64,000 nucleotides of DNA from assembly GCA_036768485.1 (NCBI GenBank), contig JAVLUZ010000322.1, forward strand, positions 344,937 to 408,936. The letters run 5' to 3'. The notes beneath the pieces are model-generated. The model made no database searches. It saw only the letters and a program-made list of their open reading frames with translations, and was not told where the DNA came from. The position numbers and the translations under genes are program-made. Of this stretch, positions 34,690-45,200 are shown piece after piece. The stretch's first letter is position 1; each line of letters opens with the position of its first letter. Source of the stretch: Mermis nigrescens. Lineage: Eukaryota; Nematoda; Enoplea; Mermithida; Mermithidae.

Positions 34690-35720
34690 CCGAACAAACC
34701 GGGCATGGGCCCGGGCCTTATGTGCACAAGGAACCAGTACATATTCTTTTAACTTTACTCGACCAGAAGCAAACTCAAAAAACGAGGAAAACGGAATCTA
34801 AAAAGTTGCTTTTGCTACTGCGAAGTCAATCATTTCTTCAATCTCACTAAAATGTCGTAAGTAATGTAGGAGTAGATATTGTGCACGACGAGAGTTCGTG
34901 CCACAAGAAAAAATTGAAAAAAGCTCCAAAAATTTGCCTAAACGGTTCGAACTGATTCAAAGTATATAAATGGGGAAGAGTAGGTGGAAATAGAAGTAAA
35001 TCTTTGAGACATGAAAACTTCTTCAAATTTTTTGCCTCACTTATTTTGTCTTCCATCCCCTTATTTCCTAATGTTCTGCATAACGGTCAGTACACGTAAA
35101 TCAAGTGTTGTTCTTTCTTTTTGTATGTAAAATTCGCTGCTGTCATTATTTTTCCAGCAACAAACATGAGGAGGCAAACTAGGATCATTAATTGAGAATT
35201 AAGCATTTTAAATTTTGAACTTCATTTATTATATAGCTCATTGTTTAAAGAGATAAATTTTCAAAAGGGCGAAATACTCTGGTGAAATAGTATTCATTTT
35301 TTGTACAATCTAACATTTTTATCAAAATGCGAAAACGGCGAGCAACTGAATTTTTAAATCTAGGGAAAAATAAGCCATTCAACCCAGATTACATATGAAG
35401 CTGCATTATGCTGAGCGCAAACCTTTGAAAAGTCTAGTCTACATCATGGAGAAATTAAGAGAGCAGGTTTCAGATTATAACTCGGATACTTTAAAATGCG
35501 ACCAAAATTGAATTGAAAATACGAAGTTCGTCAAACTGTGAAATCTTTCAAAATCCATAAGAAAAAATGATTTAACACCTAGGTATGATATCACGCTGAG
35601 GTAAATGGTGGAAATAAAGGTAATTGAGTGAAAAGGCATGAATTTAGTGTACACAAATAAAAATGAAAGGTAACATAGAATGCAGAGAGAAGTAATGAGT
35701 GAATAACTAACAATAATATA
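34690..35720. other. No gene seen
   Basis: AT-rich, few repeats. The minus-strand frame at 35475-35738 is hydrophobic but lacks splice or family support. Confidence 0.5.
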
Positions 35721-35723
35721 ATC

Positions 35724-35951
35724 TATAGTCCGTTTCATTTAGCTTTGAGGTTTTTGACAAAGTTTAAAGTGACTACAAAAGCGCTTTAAACTAATATGGT
35801 CAATATGATATTCTACAGTATATTGAGTCACGTGGATTCATATGCTATTTTTAAGCCGCATTGCTGCATAAAAATTTCAGAGTACTTTTGTAGCCTGATT
35901 CTTGCTGAAAAATTCAAAACAAAACCGCAAACTTAAATGAAACAGACTATA
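35724..35951. mobile_element. Family H MITE with TATAGTC ends
   Basis: Ends TATAGTCCGTTTCATTTA and (inverted) TATAGTCTGTTTCATTTA. Relatives: 15130-15336, a fragment at 32125-32205, and a left end at 60041. A TA duplication as in Tc1/mariner is possible. Confidence 0.65.
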
Positions 35952-36198
35952 GTCTACTAATAATCGACCGCTTGGTAAGCAGCGTGGTACGTTTGCTGCT
36001 AAGCTCATTACAGCTTCTTTAGATTACGTTTTCTACATTTTTTTACTGAATCAATTTCTGTCGGCAACAATGCGCGCGCACGTATTCTCCAAGAAACTTA
36101 AATGGCATAATAATTTAGGCCTGGGCCCGGGCACCCGGTCGATCCCTGCTAATACCCTCATTCCAACGTGCATGTCTGGACCAGACCCTCAAACCCAC

Positions 36199-36529
36199 CA
36201 TACGTGGGCAGCACCAAAATTCTGGGGGTGCAAGATTATTCAAAGGTCAAAAAATGGCCTTAAAAATGGTGGTATGCATACGTGGGCAGCAAATAAATTC
36301 TGGGGGGGAGGGTGCAAGATTTTTCAAAGGTCAAAAAATGGCCTTAAAAATGGTGGTATGGCGAAAAAAACATCATTTTTCGACGTTTCTCATCGAGCAC
36401 TATCCAATGGCATCAAAAAATTGCGAAAAAAACAAAAAATTGAATTCTGTGGGTTATTTTGATTTCTGAGGGTGGAGGGTATTTTGGTTTCTGGGGGTGC
36501 ATACCCCAAACCCCCTACGCCCAGGTGTG
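36199..36529 (+). mobile_element. Family A MITE with duplicated left end
   Basis: Exact duplication AAACCCAC. The first 80 bases (CATACGTGGGCAGC onward) are repeated at 36278, so the copy is 331 bp. Confidence 0.85.
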
Positions 36530-36905
36530 AAACCCACCACGCCCATGTGTGGACTCGAGTCGTTCGTTACTTAGAATCCCGTATAAATTTTAATTCGTTT
36601 TTTATGACGTGTTTAAAAGACAAATGCTTTTTTTGAAAGTAGCATAGTAGTATCTATGTATATTATATCTTAATTTGATGTTTTGATTGTTAAAAATTTT
36701 ACACCCCCGCTAAATTTCGGTTTTCCGTCCATGTGATTGGTTCAAGCCGAGTCTCGTGACAACTAAACAGTGAAGCTAAGCTAGATTTAAAAAATAAGTT
36801 GTTCCGTACGGGATGTAAAAATGTAAGGAGCCATTTTAAACCGTTCAAGAGCCGCCTGATCTACAATATACAAAAGAATACACAGCTGGCACGTTGTGAA
36901 GATAA

Positions 36906-36911
36906 TTTATT
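36906..36911 (-). terminator. Poly(A) signal after the lysine-rich exon
   Basis: AATAAA on the minus strand lies about 84 bases past the stop codon at 36995. It supports a minus-strand gene end here. Confidence 0.45.
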
Positions 36912-36994
36912 TACACACACACACACATTTATATAAAGTTTACACCGAGTTCTATAAATTGTTAGTAATAGAAGCAAAGGCGAGGAAAAACGGT

Positions 36995-37322
36995 CTACAA
37001 GAAACGAGTGTACGAAATACGGCGTAAAACAATGCGAAGACGGTAAAGCGCGCGCATGCAAAAAGATGAATCGGATCGCACTTGAACCAAAATATTACTT
37101 TTTAGCCTTTTGGCAGCAGCAGCAGGCGATTTAGCACCCTTGATGCTGAGTTTAGGCTTCGGAATTTTCGAACTCGATTCGGAATTACTTTTGGATTGTT
37201 TCTTAGATATCTTTTCAATTTTAGAAACCTTTGTGGCCTTGATTTCTTTAGGGCTAAGTTTGTTAAATTTCACTTCTTTCTTCGAGGAGATTTTCGGAGT
37301 CGATTCAGGTTTTTCTCCCTAT
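36995..37322 (-). CDS. Lysine/serine-rich exon, possible last exon of the vWA protein
   Basis: The open frame after GCATAG (phase 0, matching the exon D donor) reads GEKPESTPKISSKKEVK, KLSPKEIKATKVSKIEKISK, SNSESSSKIPKPKLS and AKSPAAAAKRLK. The composition recalls histone H1 tails and other basic cytoplasmic or nuclear tails. The stop is at 36995, and AATAAA follows 84 bases on (36911-36906, minus strand). Joining to exon D is inference from phase and strand over a 4-kb gap. It could instead be the end of a separate basic protein. Confidence 0.45.
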
Positions 37323-37649
37323 GCCGCCTTTGTTATACGCAGAAAAGCCATGCGTTATGGAAGCTTCTACGATGCGGTCGCGAGGCTGGAAGAAAGCGAA
37401 AATTAGTTTAAGAAAATTTACGAAAGTTTTACTAATAAAAAAGTTTTTTAATTTCAATTTTTTTAACTAAGAAAGTTTAAGAAAAAGACCAAGGTTACGA
37501 AAAACAAATCAGTTATTTTTGTATGAAGTGTGACATCAGAGTTATAAGGTAAAGATAAAAATGGACTTCGTTAATTCATATAATTCAGTTAGTCGTCGTT
37601 ATTTTCTGCGATAAGGAGATTCAAGGAGAGCGTTAGCCATACATGTACC

Positions 37650-37870
37650 TACTCATGTATGTAATAGCGGGGTGGGGGTCCTCAATACAAAGTTGGTGGT
37701 TCTTCCATCAACCCAAAGTCAGAAAATTTCGGACCCCTCCCCCGACTTTTAAAGAAAATGTACGTTTTTTGGCCTTTTTTAGATGCTTTTTGTTATTTTC
37801 GGCCTAACATTGGAGGTCATTTACACTACTCATGAAGAGAGCTGGGGACCCCACTCAAGATATCGATCCG
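37650..37870. repeat. Family B repeat
   Basis: AAGTCAGAAAATTTCGGACCC, TTGGAGGTCATTTACAC and ATCGATCCGTAATATG match the family plan; next to a family C copy as at 3709 and 7432. Confidence 0.6.
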
Positions 37871-38270
37871 TAATATGTACATATGCATGTAATGCAGGGA
37901 AAATTTTGGGGGTCCGCCCCTAAAAATGTTCAAAAAGCATGTTTGGACTAAAAACGGTGGGTGTGTACGTGTCAAGAAAATTCCGTTTTTGACGTTTCGC
38001 GCAATGCTACGTTCTTTCTAGAAGATAAATATTAAACATTTAAAAAGATTTAAAAAATTAAAGTAAATTGACCAAAATATAGTCGAAAAATAAGTACACA
38101 ACGCGGAAAATTGAAAATGTGACATTTTTTAGCTAAAAATTAGCTATACAGGCTAAAAATACATTTTCTACGATTTTTATGGAAAACCGATAATTCTGGT
38201 GAGGAAGATCACAGTCATTTAGTTAAGGGAGGAGTAGCTGTCCTGGGTTGGGTTCAAGTTTCCCGAACGT
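37865..38270 (+). mobile_element. Family C MITE, decayed
   Basis: ATGCATGTAATGCAGGG, then the body with GACGTTTCGCGCAATGCT and GAAAACCGATAATTCTGG. Follows a family B repeat (37650-37870). Confidence 0.55.
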
Positions 38271-38281
38271 ATGCCGGTAGC

Positions 38282-38472
38282 CAGTGGCGGATCCAGGATT
38301 TTCCTAAGGGGGGGGGGGCGGTACCCCTAAGGGGCGGAACCCTGACTTGGGCGGAAAAATTAGTCCTTTTAACCCAACAATCGCTAAAAATCGCTCAAAA
38401 ATCCTTAATTTTGCGCATTATTTTCGGCCAATAAGGGGGCGGCCGCCACCCTCCCTCTTAAATTGGCCCCTG
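38282..38472. mobile_element. Short hAT-type MITE with CAGTGGCGGATCCAGG end
   Basis: Begins CAGTGGCGGATCCAGG and ends GGCCCCTG, flanked by CCGGTAGC / GCGGTAGC. CAGNG ends and an 8-bp duplication are typical of hAT elements. A related end, CTAGATCAGCCACTG, is at 12181-12195. Confidence 0.7.
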
Positions 38473-38479
38473 GCGGTAG

Positions 38480-39430
38480 CTCTCCTCGACATTGATAGAT
38501 AAAGGGCAAGGTTTATAACTTTATCATCGTTTGTCATCATTTCCAGGTTAACCGTAATGAACGAGGTAACTGATTTTATTAAGACCTTGCGAGTTGTCTA
38601 TTGGTGTCACAAATTTATATTAGTATTGTACTTTAAAGACTCCCAAGGAAAGAACAATCTAGTAGCGTTTTCTACCTTTTTGTCGAAAATTTCAAGAAAT
38701 TACAATTAATCCAAGCGCATAAATTCGAGGGACGAACAGTGATTTTCATTACGTCTATATATCACAAAGCTAAGATTTTTCCAATTTTTTAGCCCCTAAT
38801 TTTTTGATTTACTATTAATTCTCATTTGCTGCTTTTTGTAGGCCCTTAATCAGGGCTGACTGATGATTAAGACGGTAGAAGCATTTTCGCCTAAACAATC
38901 CCCGAAGATTGTAAGAAATTTCGAAAAATTTCGCACAATTCATTATAAAATAGAATACACGGATATTGATTTAGAAAAAACGCGAAATTCTATCAAAACG
39001 ATAGCCCTGCACGAGTTATTGATTATAAAAAGATACTCGATCTCGTACGTCTTACACTAAATCAAAAGACCATGAGGATAATCAAAATCTCTATATATTC
39101 ATAATCCTCCTCATAGACCAAATGTGTCATTCACGGTTTTTCAATCTAACTCTCCCTCTTGTTTGGAGTGCAAATAGGAAATTTCAAAAAGTAAGAAAAA
39201 ATAAAGAAATTTGAATTTAGGATACAATTTTAGCTCTTTAATGTCCTTCTTAGTACAAATTTTTTGCGTTTTGCGCCGAATTTCATATTTTATCTTTGTT
39301 TTTTCTCAAATTAATTGCAGAAACGGTAGGGATACTGAAGAGCTACGAATAGGACAGATAAAAATATACTTATCCTTGTGAATAGCTAAGTGACCTGCGG
39401 GCACACATAGGCGTGGAAGGGGGTCTGTGA
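38480..39430. other. No gene recognised
   Basis: Unique-looking. A 65-codon plus frame (38863-39060) with balanced composition has no clear splice sites. Confidence 0.4.
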
Positions 39431-39442
39431 AGGTCTTTGGAC

Positions 39443-39687
39443 CATAGGTGGGCGGTACCTAAATTCTGGTGGTGCAAGATTTTTCAAAGATCAAAGAATG
39501 GCCTTAAAAATAGTGGTATGGCGAAAAAACACCATTTTCCAACGTTTCTCATCGAGCATTATCCATTGGCATCAAAAAATTGCGGAAAAAAACAAAAAAA
39601 TTTCAAAAAATTGAATTCTACAGGGGTAGTTTGGTTTCTGGGGGTGCACTGCATACCCCAAACCCGCACCCCCCACGCCCAGATATG
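39443..39687 (+). mobile_element. Family A MITE
   Basis: CATAGGTGGGCG to CGCCCAGATATG; flanks CTTTGGAC / CTCTGGAC (7 of 8). Confidence 0.85.
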
Positions 39688-40191
39688 CTCTGGACCCCAC
39701 AGACTCCGGCACATCTCTCCAAATCGATGTCGATAGACCCCTAGAATTGTATTTTCGGTCCTATTTTTTGGCGATTTTTCCTAATCGAACCCCCAGAAAT
39801 GGGCCGCTGCCCACCTTATGCTAGCGGGACGCACAAAAAGAGTTTTGGTCTCATTGTAAAATGATAACTAACTCCTTCCAAACTTCGTCATTCAACGATC
39901 ATATCGAAATATCTTTGATTTGTAAATGAATGACATCCCAAAGTATTAGCCAGTCGGACGCTAAGCTGACGTGCACGTATGCAGGAGGTTTGGGGGGTGT
40001 TCCTTATATGAGAAGAGAAAAATTTTCTGGAATAAAATAAGGCAAGATTACGATTACAGGAGGATCAAAATTAATTTTTTTGCAAGAATGCTCAAAGTAG
40101 CGCTCAAATTGTGGATTAAGATCAATTTTGAAACCAGTTTCAGCTCAGCAAAGCTCATTAGCTATCCCGATGTGCTGTGTACACATTTCAG

Positions 40192-40398
40192 AAAAAGAAC
40201 GTGACGACGATAAATGAGAGTAAGACAAATCCTTATTGCATTTCGAGCGGGCACGTAGCTGGCCTTCTGAATTCAAGGGGAAGGGCTGAAATTTTGAAGT
40301 CAAACATCTCATTACATACTAGTAGATATGTGGAAATAATTGTGTTTTTGAGCATTTATCAGCAAGCTCTAGCATTGAAGGAGAACATTTTTTCTTAA
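40192..40398 (+). CDS. Possible exon, unknown product
   Basis: An acceptor (ACACATTTCAG) opens a 69-codon frame of balanced composition (KKNVTTINESKTNPYC, SGHVAGLLNSRGRAEIL, YVEIIVFLSIYQQALALKE) ending in TAA. It is not part of any repeat seen here. No partner exon or family was found. Confidence 0.25.
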   Translation, partial: KKNVTTINESKTNPYCISSGHVAGLLNSRGRAEILKSNISLHTSRYVEIIVFLSIYQQALALKENIFS

Positions 40399-40950
40399 TT
40401 TTCCAAAAAGTTTAATTCAATTTCAATCATATTCAAAAAATAAGTGTTTTATGCATGCGTTCTTAGACCAAGATAAACACTAGCGCACAATGTGGAAGCA
40501 TGTTCACTGTTGTATGATAAAATATGCAAAATTTTATATTCTTTGGAACTTCTGTCGAATTTAGAGCAGTAACACATTGAGCAGCAACTCTCTTGCTCAT
40601 GTAGGTTCTAATAGTAAAGTCTGTCTCAGTTTTTACTCACACAGGTTTAAAAATCTTGATTACTGCGCCAAGGCAATGATTTTAGTACGCAAGTCTAATT
40701 GTTAACGAAACTATAAAAGTTATTACAAAAATAACTCTTAGCAAATTGTTGCACATATTATTTCTTTCCAAAGCAAGACATGCAACAGGGGACGGGGATA
40801 CCACCCAAAGTCAATTATCTCAAATATTCGACAACAACAACTTGCATTTTAGGATATTTTCCGGTGATTCGTTCTTTTTTTTAAACCAAAAGTAGAAGAT
40901 CCTTCTTAGCAATTGCCGACTACGGCCATTCCAGGATCTCAAGTCGCGAT

Positions 40951-41253
40951 CACACGTTGGTGGGGAGGGTTTTGGGGAAAGATTTGGGGGAGGGGCTTGG
41001 AAGAGGGGTTTGGGGGAGAGGTAGGAGGGTATGCACCGAATAGAAGGCCGAACACTCTCCAAGGAGCCAGAATAACCCAAGAATTCAATTTTTGAAAATT
41101 TGTAGTTATTTTTCGCAATTTTTTGATGACAATGGATAGTGCTCGATGTGAAACGCTAGAAAATTGTTTTTCGTCATGTACCATTTTTTATACTATTATT
41201 TGACCTTTGAAAAATCTTGCTTCCCCCTAGAATTTTGGTGCTGCCCACCTATA
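40951..41253 (-). mobile_element. Family A MITE
   Basis: CACACGTTGG to GCCCACCTATA, exact duplication GTCGCGAT. Lies just past the end of vWA exon D. Confidence 0.85.
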
Positions 41254-41345
41254 GTCGCGATTTGTCTATTTCTGCCATTGCGATTCAAAAAAAGTTAGCC
41301 TGAACAGCCAATAAAGTTACTGGGAAATAATGTACGCAAATTTAC

Positions 41346-41513
41346 CGCTATCTTTACGACTTGTTTGTCAACTTTCGCAATGGGCAGAATGGCTTTCTGC
41401 GGCTGCTTTTTCTTGCGGAAAACCAACAATAGCCCAATGACAATTAAAATGACTGTCAAGGCAATTACAGCGCCAACCACGATTTTAATTATAAAGCTGC
41501 CCTGTTTTTTATC
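41346..41513 (-). CDS. vWA protein exon D: membrane helix and basic tail
   Basis: After acceptor ATTTTCAG the exon reads DKKQGSF, a 20-residue hydrophobic helix and the stop-transfer FRKKKQPQK. Donor GTAAAT follows KIA in phase 0. If that donor is not used, the frame continues 17 codons to a TAA at 41297-41295. Confidence 0.75.
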
Positions 41514-42181
41514 CTGAAAATAAATATGAGTGATTTCGTTCGAGTGAATATCTTAATTATAAAGCAGCTTCGAGAATCATCCATGGTTATATAGACGCAA
41601 GGTTCTCGAGCCCCAAAAATAATTTACTTCACGCTGAAACAATTTGAAGAATTTTTTGAATTCAAAATCATTATAATGCGCTGCCCAAAAAGCGCATGCA
41701 GGTTACTTCATGCACGTCGAGTTTTTACGTGAGGCTTGAAGCAAACTTTTCGGAAGAAAATAAGACACAATTAAGGCGATTAAAATTTAAACTTTTTTAG
41801 CAAAATGCTCGCTGTATGGATTGCCTAAATCCAGCAGCTGAAGATATAAGATTTTACAAAGTTATATCGCCGTGACTGATCCAAAATGTTCGAATGGTAC
41901 CATATCTTTTCTGAGGACAAAATACTGCTACACTACTTCATTTTAGTTCAATATTTCGAACAAAGGCTAGTCAATAAATAATTTTACTCAAATATCACTA
42001 ATCACCGTAAATTGCTTTCAATTGTTATTTACGAGTATATCCTAAGCCTTAAACTACTGAAGTAATCAATTTGGGCTAAAATCCTATGTTCACTTTTGCC
42101 TTTTATCTGACTTTTCGGCTTATGCAAATAACGAATTCCTATTACTTAAAACCCATATTCTGCGAAACATTCCTTCCGTAA

Positions 42182-42262
<81 letters not shown>

Positions 42263-45200
42263 GATAGACTTTGGGATGTGTCATGTAAAAACAACATACG
42301 CTACTACAGTAATCCATTGACACCTGATGCGCATGCTAGAACAACACGGATTTAACGTATATATTGGAGAGACATAAGATTTGAAGGGAACCGGTCCGAT
42401 CTTAGCACGTAAAACTGCTGAGTTAGGAGTCAGCGCTGATAAAGGCTATTGGGTTCGCCCAATAGCACCGGTTTTATTAATGCGTGTGCGCACAATAATA
42501 TACAGCTGCACAATCCGCAAGACAGCTCAGTCCGAGCTGGTGACTATACAACGAACACAGGTCAGCCCGTTAAGTGGGTTAAGTGTATATTGATCTAAAC
42601 GTGTAGTACCTATTATTATGAAGGGCTCGACAGACGTACACGCGGAGTAACCGAATATGAAAAGTATATTATATTATTACGATTATTATATATTGACCAC
42701 TGCCGGGCGTGACAGAGGATAACAGTATCATAGGTGCGAGCGGCAGCCTAAATCCGGGGATCCAATGGGGAAAATTGCCAAAATAGCACCAAAAATTCAA
42801 ATTCGGATTGTGTCAATTTTGGGGGTCTTCCAGTTTCGGAGAAGTCAAGATTCCCACCTTCTCGCGCCCATGTGTGCTTCTGAATAATTGACGATGAAAT
42901 TTTGTCGAAGAAATACGAAAGTATCTTCGGAAAATTCATTACATGTATTGAAACCAGAGCATTTGACCTTACATCGTAGACAATACAGTAATTGAAATAT
43001 TGATTGTGATTATTAGATTTTTTAATTGGAAAACAACATTATTTGAGACGAAATTTTACCTCGAGTTTTTGGACGGCTGCTGTGATATTAAGCATTGATC
43101 CTGCAATGGACGTGGTGAGTGGTGTTGGAGAAGTAGTCTGGTAAGTCAACGTCGACGTGAGGGTACTCGTCGATCTTGTGGTGGACGTTGGTAAATCAGG
43201 GCTCGACGTCGACGTGAGGGTACTTGTTGATCTTGTGGTGGACGTTGGTGGATCAGGGCTCGACGTCGACGTGAGGGTACTCGTTGATCTTGTAGTGGAC
43301 GTTGGTGGATCAGGGCTCGACGCCGACGTGAGGGTACTCGTCGATCTTGTGGTGGTTGTTGGAGAGGTAGGGCAAAATGTCTGCTTACAATCAGTGTAAT
43401 ATTCCGATGGGCAATTGATGCCTTGTCTGGTAATGTTGAACCAGTGCCGCTGCTTACACTGCTTTCCAGTCCAATAGCAAGGTTCGGTGATACTGGCGAA
43501 TTGGCAGTATCGCATGCCTATACAAACGGTTTCCACGATTTGACTCAAGTTTTTCAATTCGACGTAGGGCGGCTGAAATACCCATTTATTTACCAGCGCG
43601 AATTCCGCGAGATTTATGGATGACGTTATTTGATCTGAAAGGAAACAAACATTAATTCATTAGAATTTAATTGGAGGCTTCTGTTTAAAGACGTACGACG
43701 TACAAGTCGTTTGGGGAGGAAGGCCCGGTCTGGAGGGTGGGCCTTAACTTTTTTAGGTTACGATGGCAAACGGTGAAATGCTGGAATAGCGGCAAAACTG
43801 CCTTGATTTAATTTTTTCTATCGGTTGGTCTTAATCAAACATGAACTTAGGGGTCTGGCTGGAACGAAGATGCAGAGCATGACCGGTCTCGGGCGTCAGT
43901 AAGTTTTCAGGCGAAACTTAAAACTTATATAAATGCTAAAATAGCATGAAAACAATGTTAATCCACACTTTCTGGACAATTTTAAGCACTTTTGCAGATA
44001 ATTTTTGACTTTCATCCATTTTTGGCAATCATTTTGCCTCATTTTCTTCAAAAACAATCTCTTCTTTTTCTATTCAAGGGTCTAGACTCTAAACCTCCTA
44101 CGTAAATGTTTGTTTGGGCGTCTGCCAAAATCCAAAAGGCCTTAATTGAAATTAGAAAGGCTTATAAAACTTAATTTTTGAAAGGTTTAGTTTTTCCGCA
44201 ATTTTTTAAGCTAATACTCGTATATAGAGCTTGTTTAGAAATGACGAAGAATGGAATTTTGTTAATATCACCTGTTTTAACCCTTTTTCGACCTTCGAAA
44301 ATTTTCAGATCCAGACCCCTTGAAAGATTACTGAATTAATGATTACATTTGCATAGCTGCTTTTTCAAATCGCTCCAGCTTCAAAATAGTGTCATTAATT
44401 GCAATTGTTTTGAAAACGCAAGAAGCTAATCGTAGCATCCTGACGGAAATATTTTATTGCCCCCAAGAAGCATTGAAGAATACATCAATTATTTGCCTTT
44501 ATTTTGACAGAATATACCACTAACCACAGTAATTTGAGAATGGAATATGCAGCTCCTACTATAATAAGGGAATTCGGCGCTTATAATCATGCTAAACACT
44601 TCAAAAATTAAATTTATTCATAGATAAAGCATGCTTAGTATGTCAGGTAGTAAAGGTTAATTTTTTGTATTTGGTAAAGATTTTCCCCAATGTACAAAGA
44701 CTTCTCGGGGCCGTCTTTTTTCATGTAAAAAATTTTCGGGAATAAAATCAGTAAAAAGTCGAAAAGTGTCTGAAATTTCCTGCGTTTTGCGTCAGAATAA
44801 CTTGCAAGTAGTTAGATAATGATCTGTTCTGTATGTGTTTATAACAACAAAAATCAAATTTGAAAGTCAAAAATAATCAAAATTTCACGGCATTGATAAA
44901 TGTGCTCTCTTTTAAGAAGCTCCAGCATTTATTCTAAAAGCTTAAATCAGCCGAAATATTTTAGTGTTTTCCAAGTTGACACTAAGTTAGCGGATTACGA
45001 CATTGTTGCCTTGCCTCTTAACTGCTAAACTTTCTTCGAATGTCATAGGAAAGTTGAGGAAATAGTTTTGAGTCTGACAGTTTCTTAATTTGCTTATCTT
45101 TAGAATGTTTCAAAATTTTGTTTTTCTAAAAATCTACGTGAAAATGCTAAAAATACCAGAATTTTCCGGCGGTTTGCGCCGTATTGATAATTTTTTCATT

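Noticed and set aside
39437..39736. Open frames across family A copies (also 36070, 26026, 22400, 8083 and others)
   Set aside because: The same residue strings ([20 protein letters not shown] and variants) recur at every MITE copy in all orientations. They are transposon DNA without a protein. At 8083-8826 only the NOL10 exon is coding.
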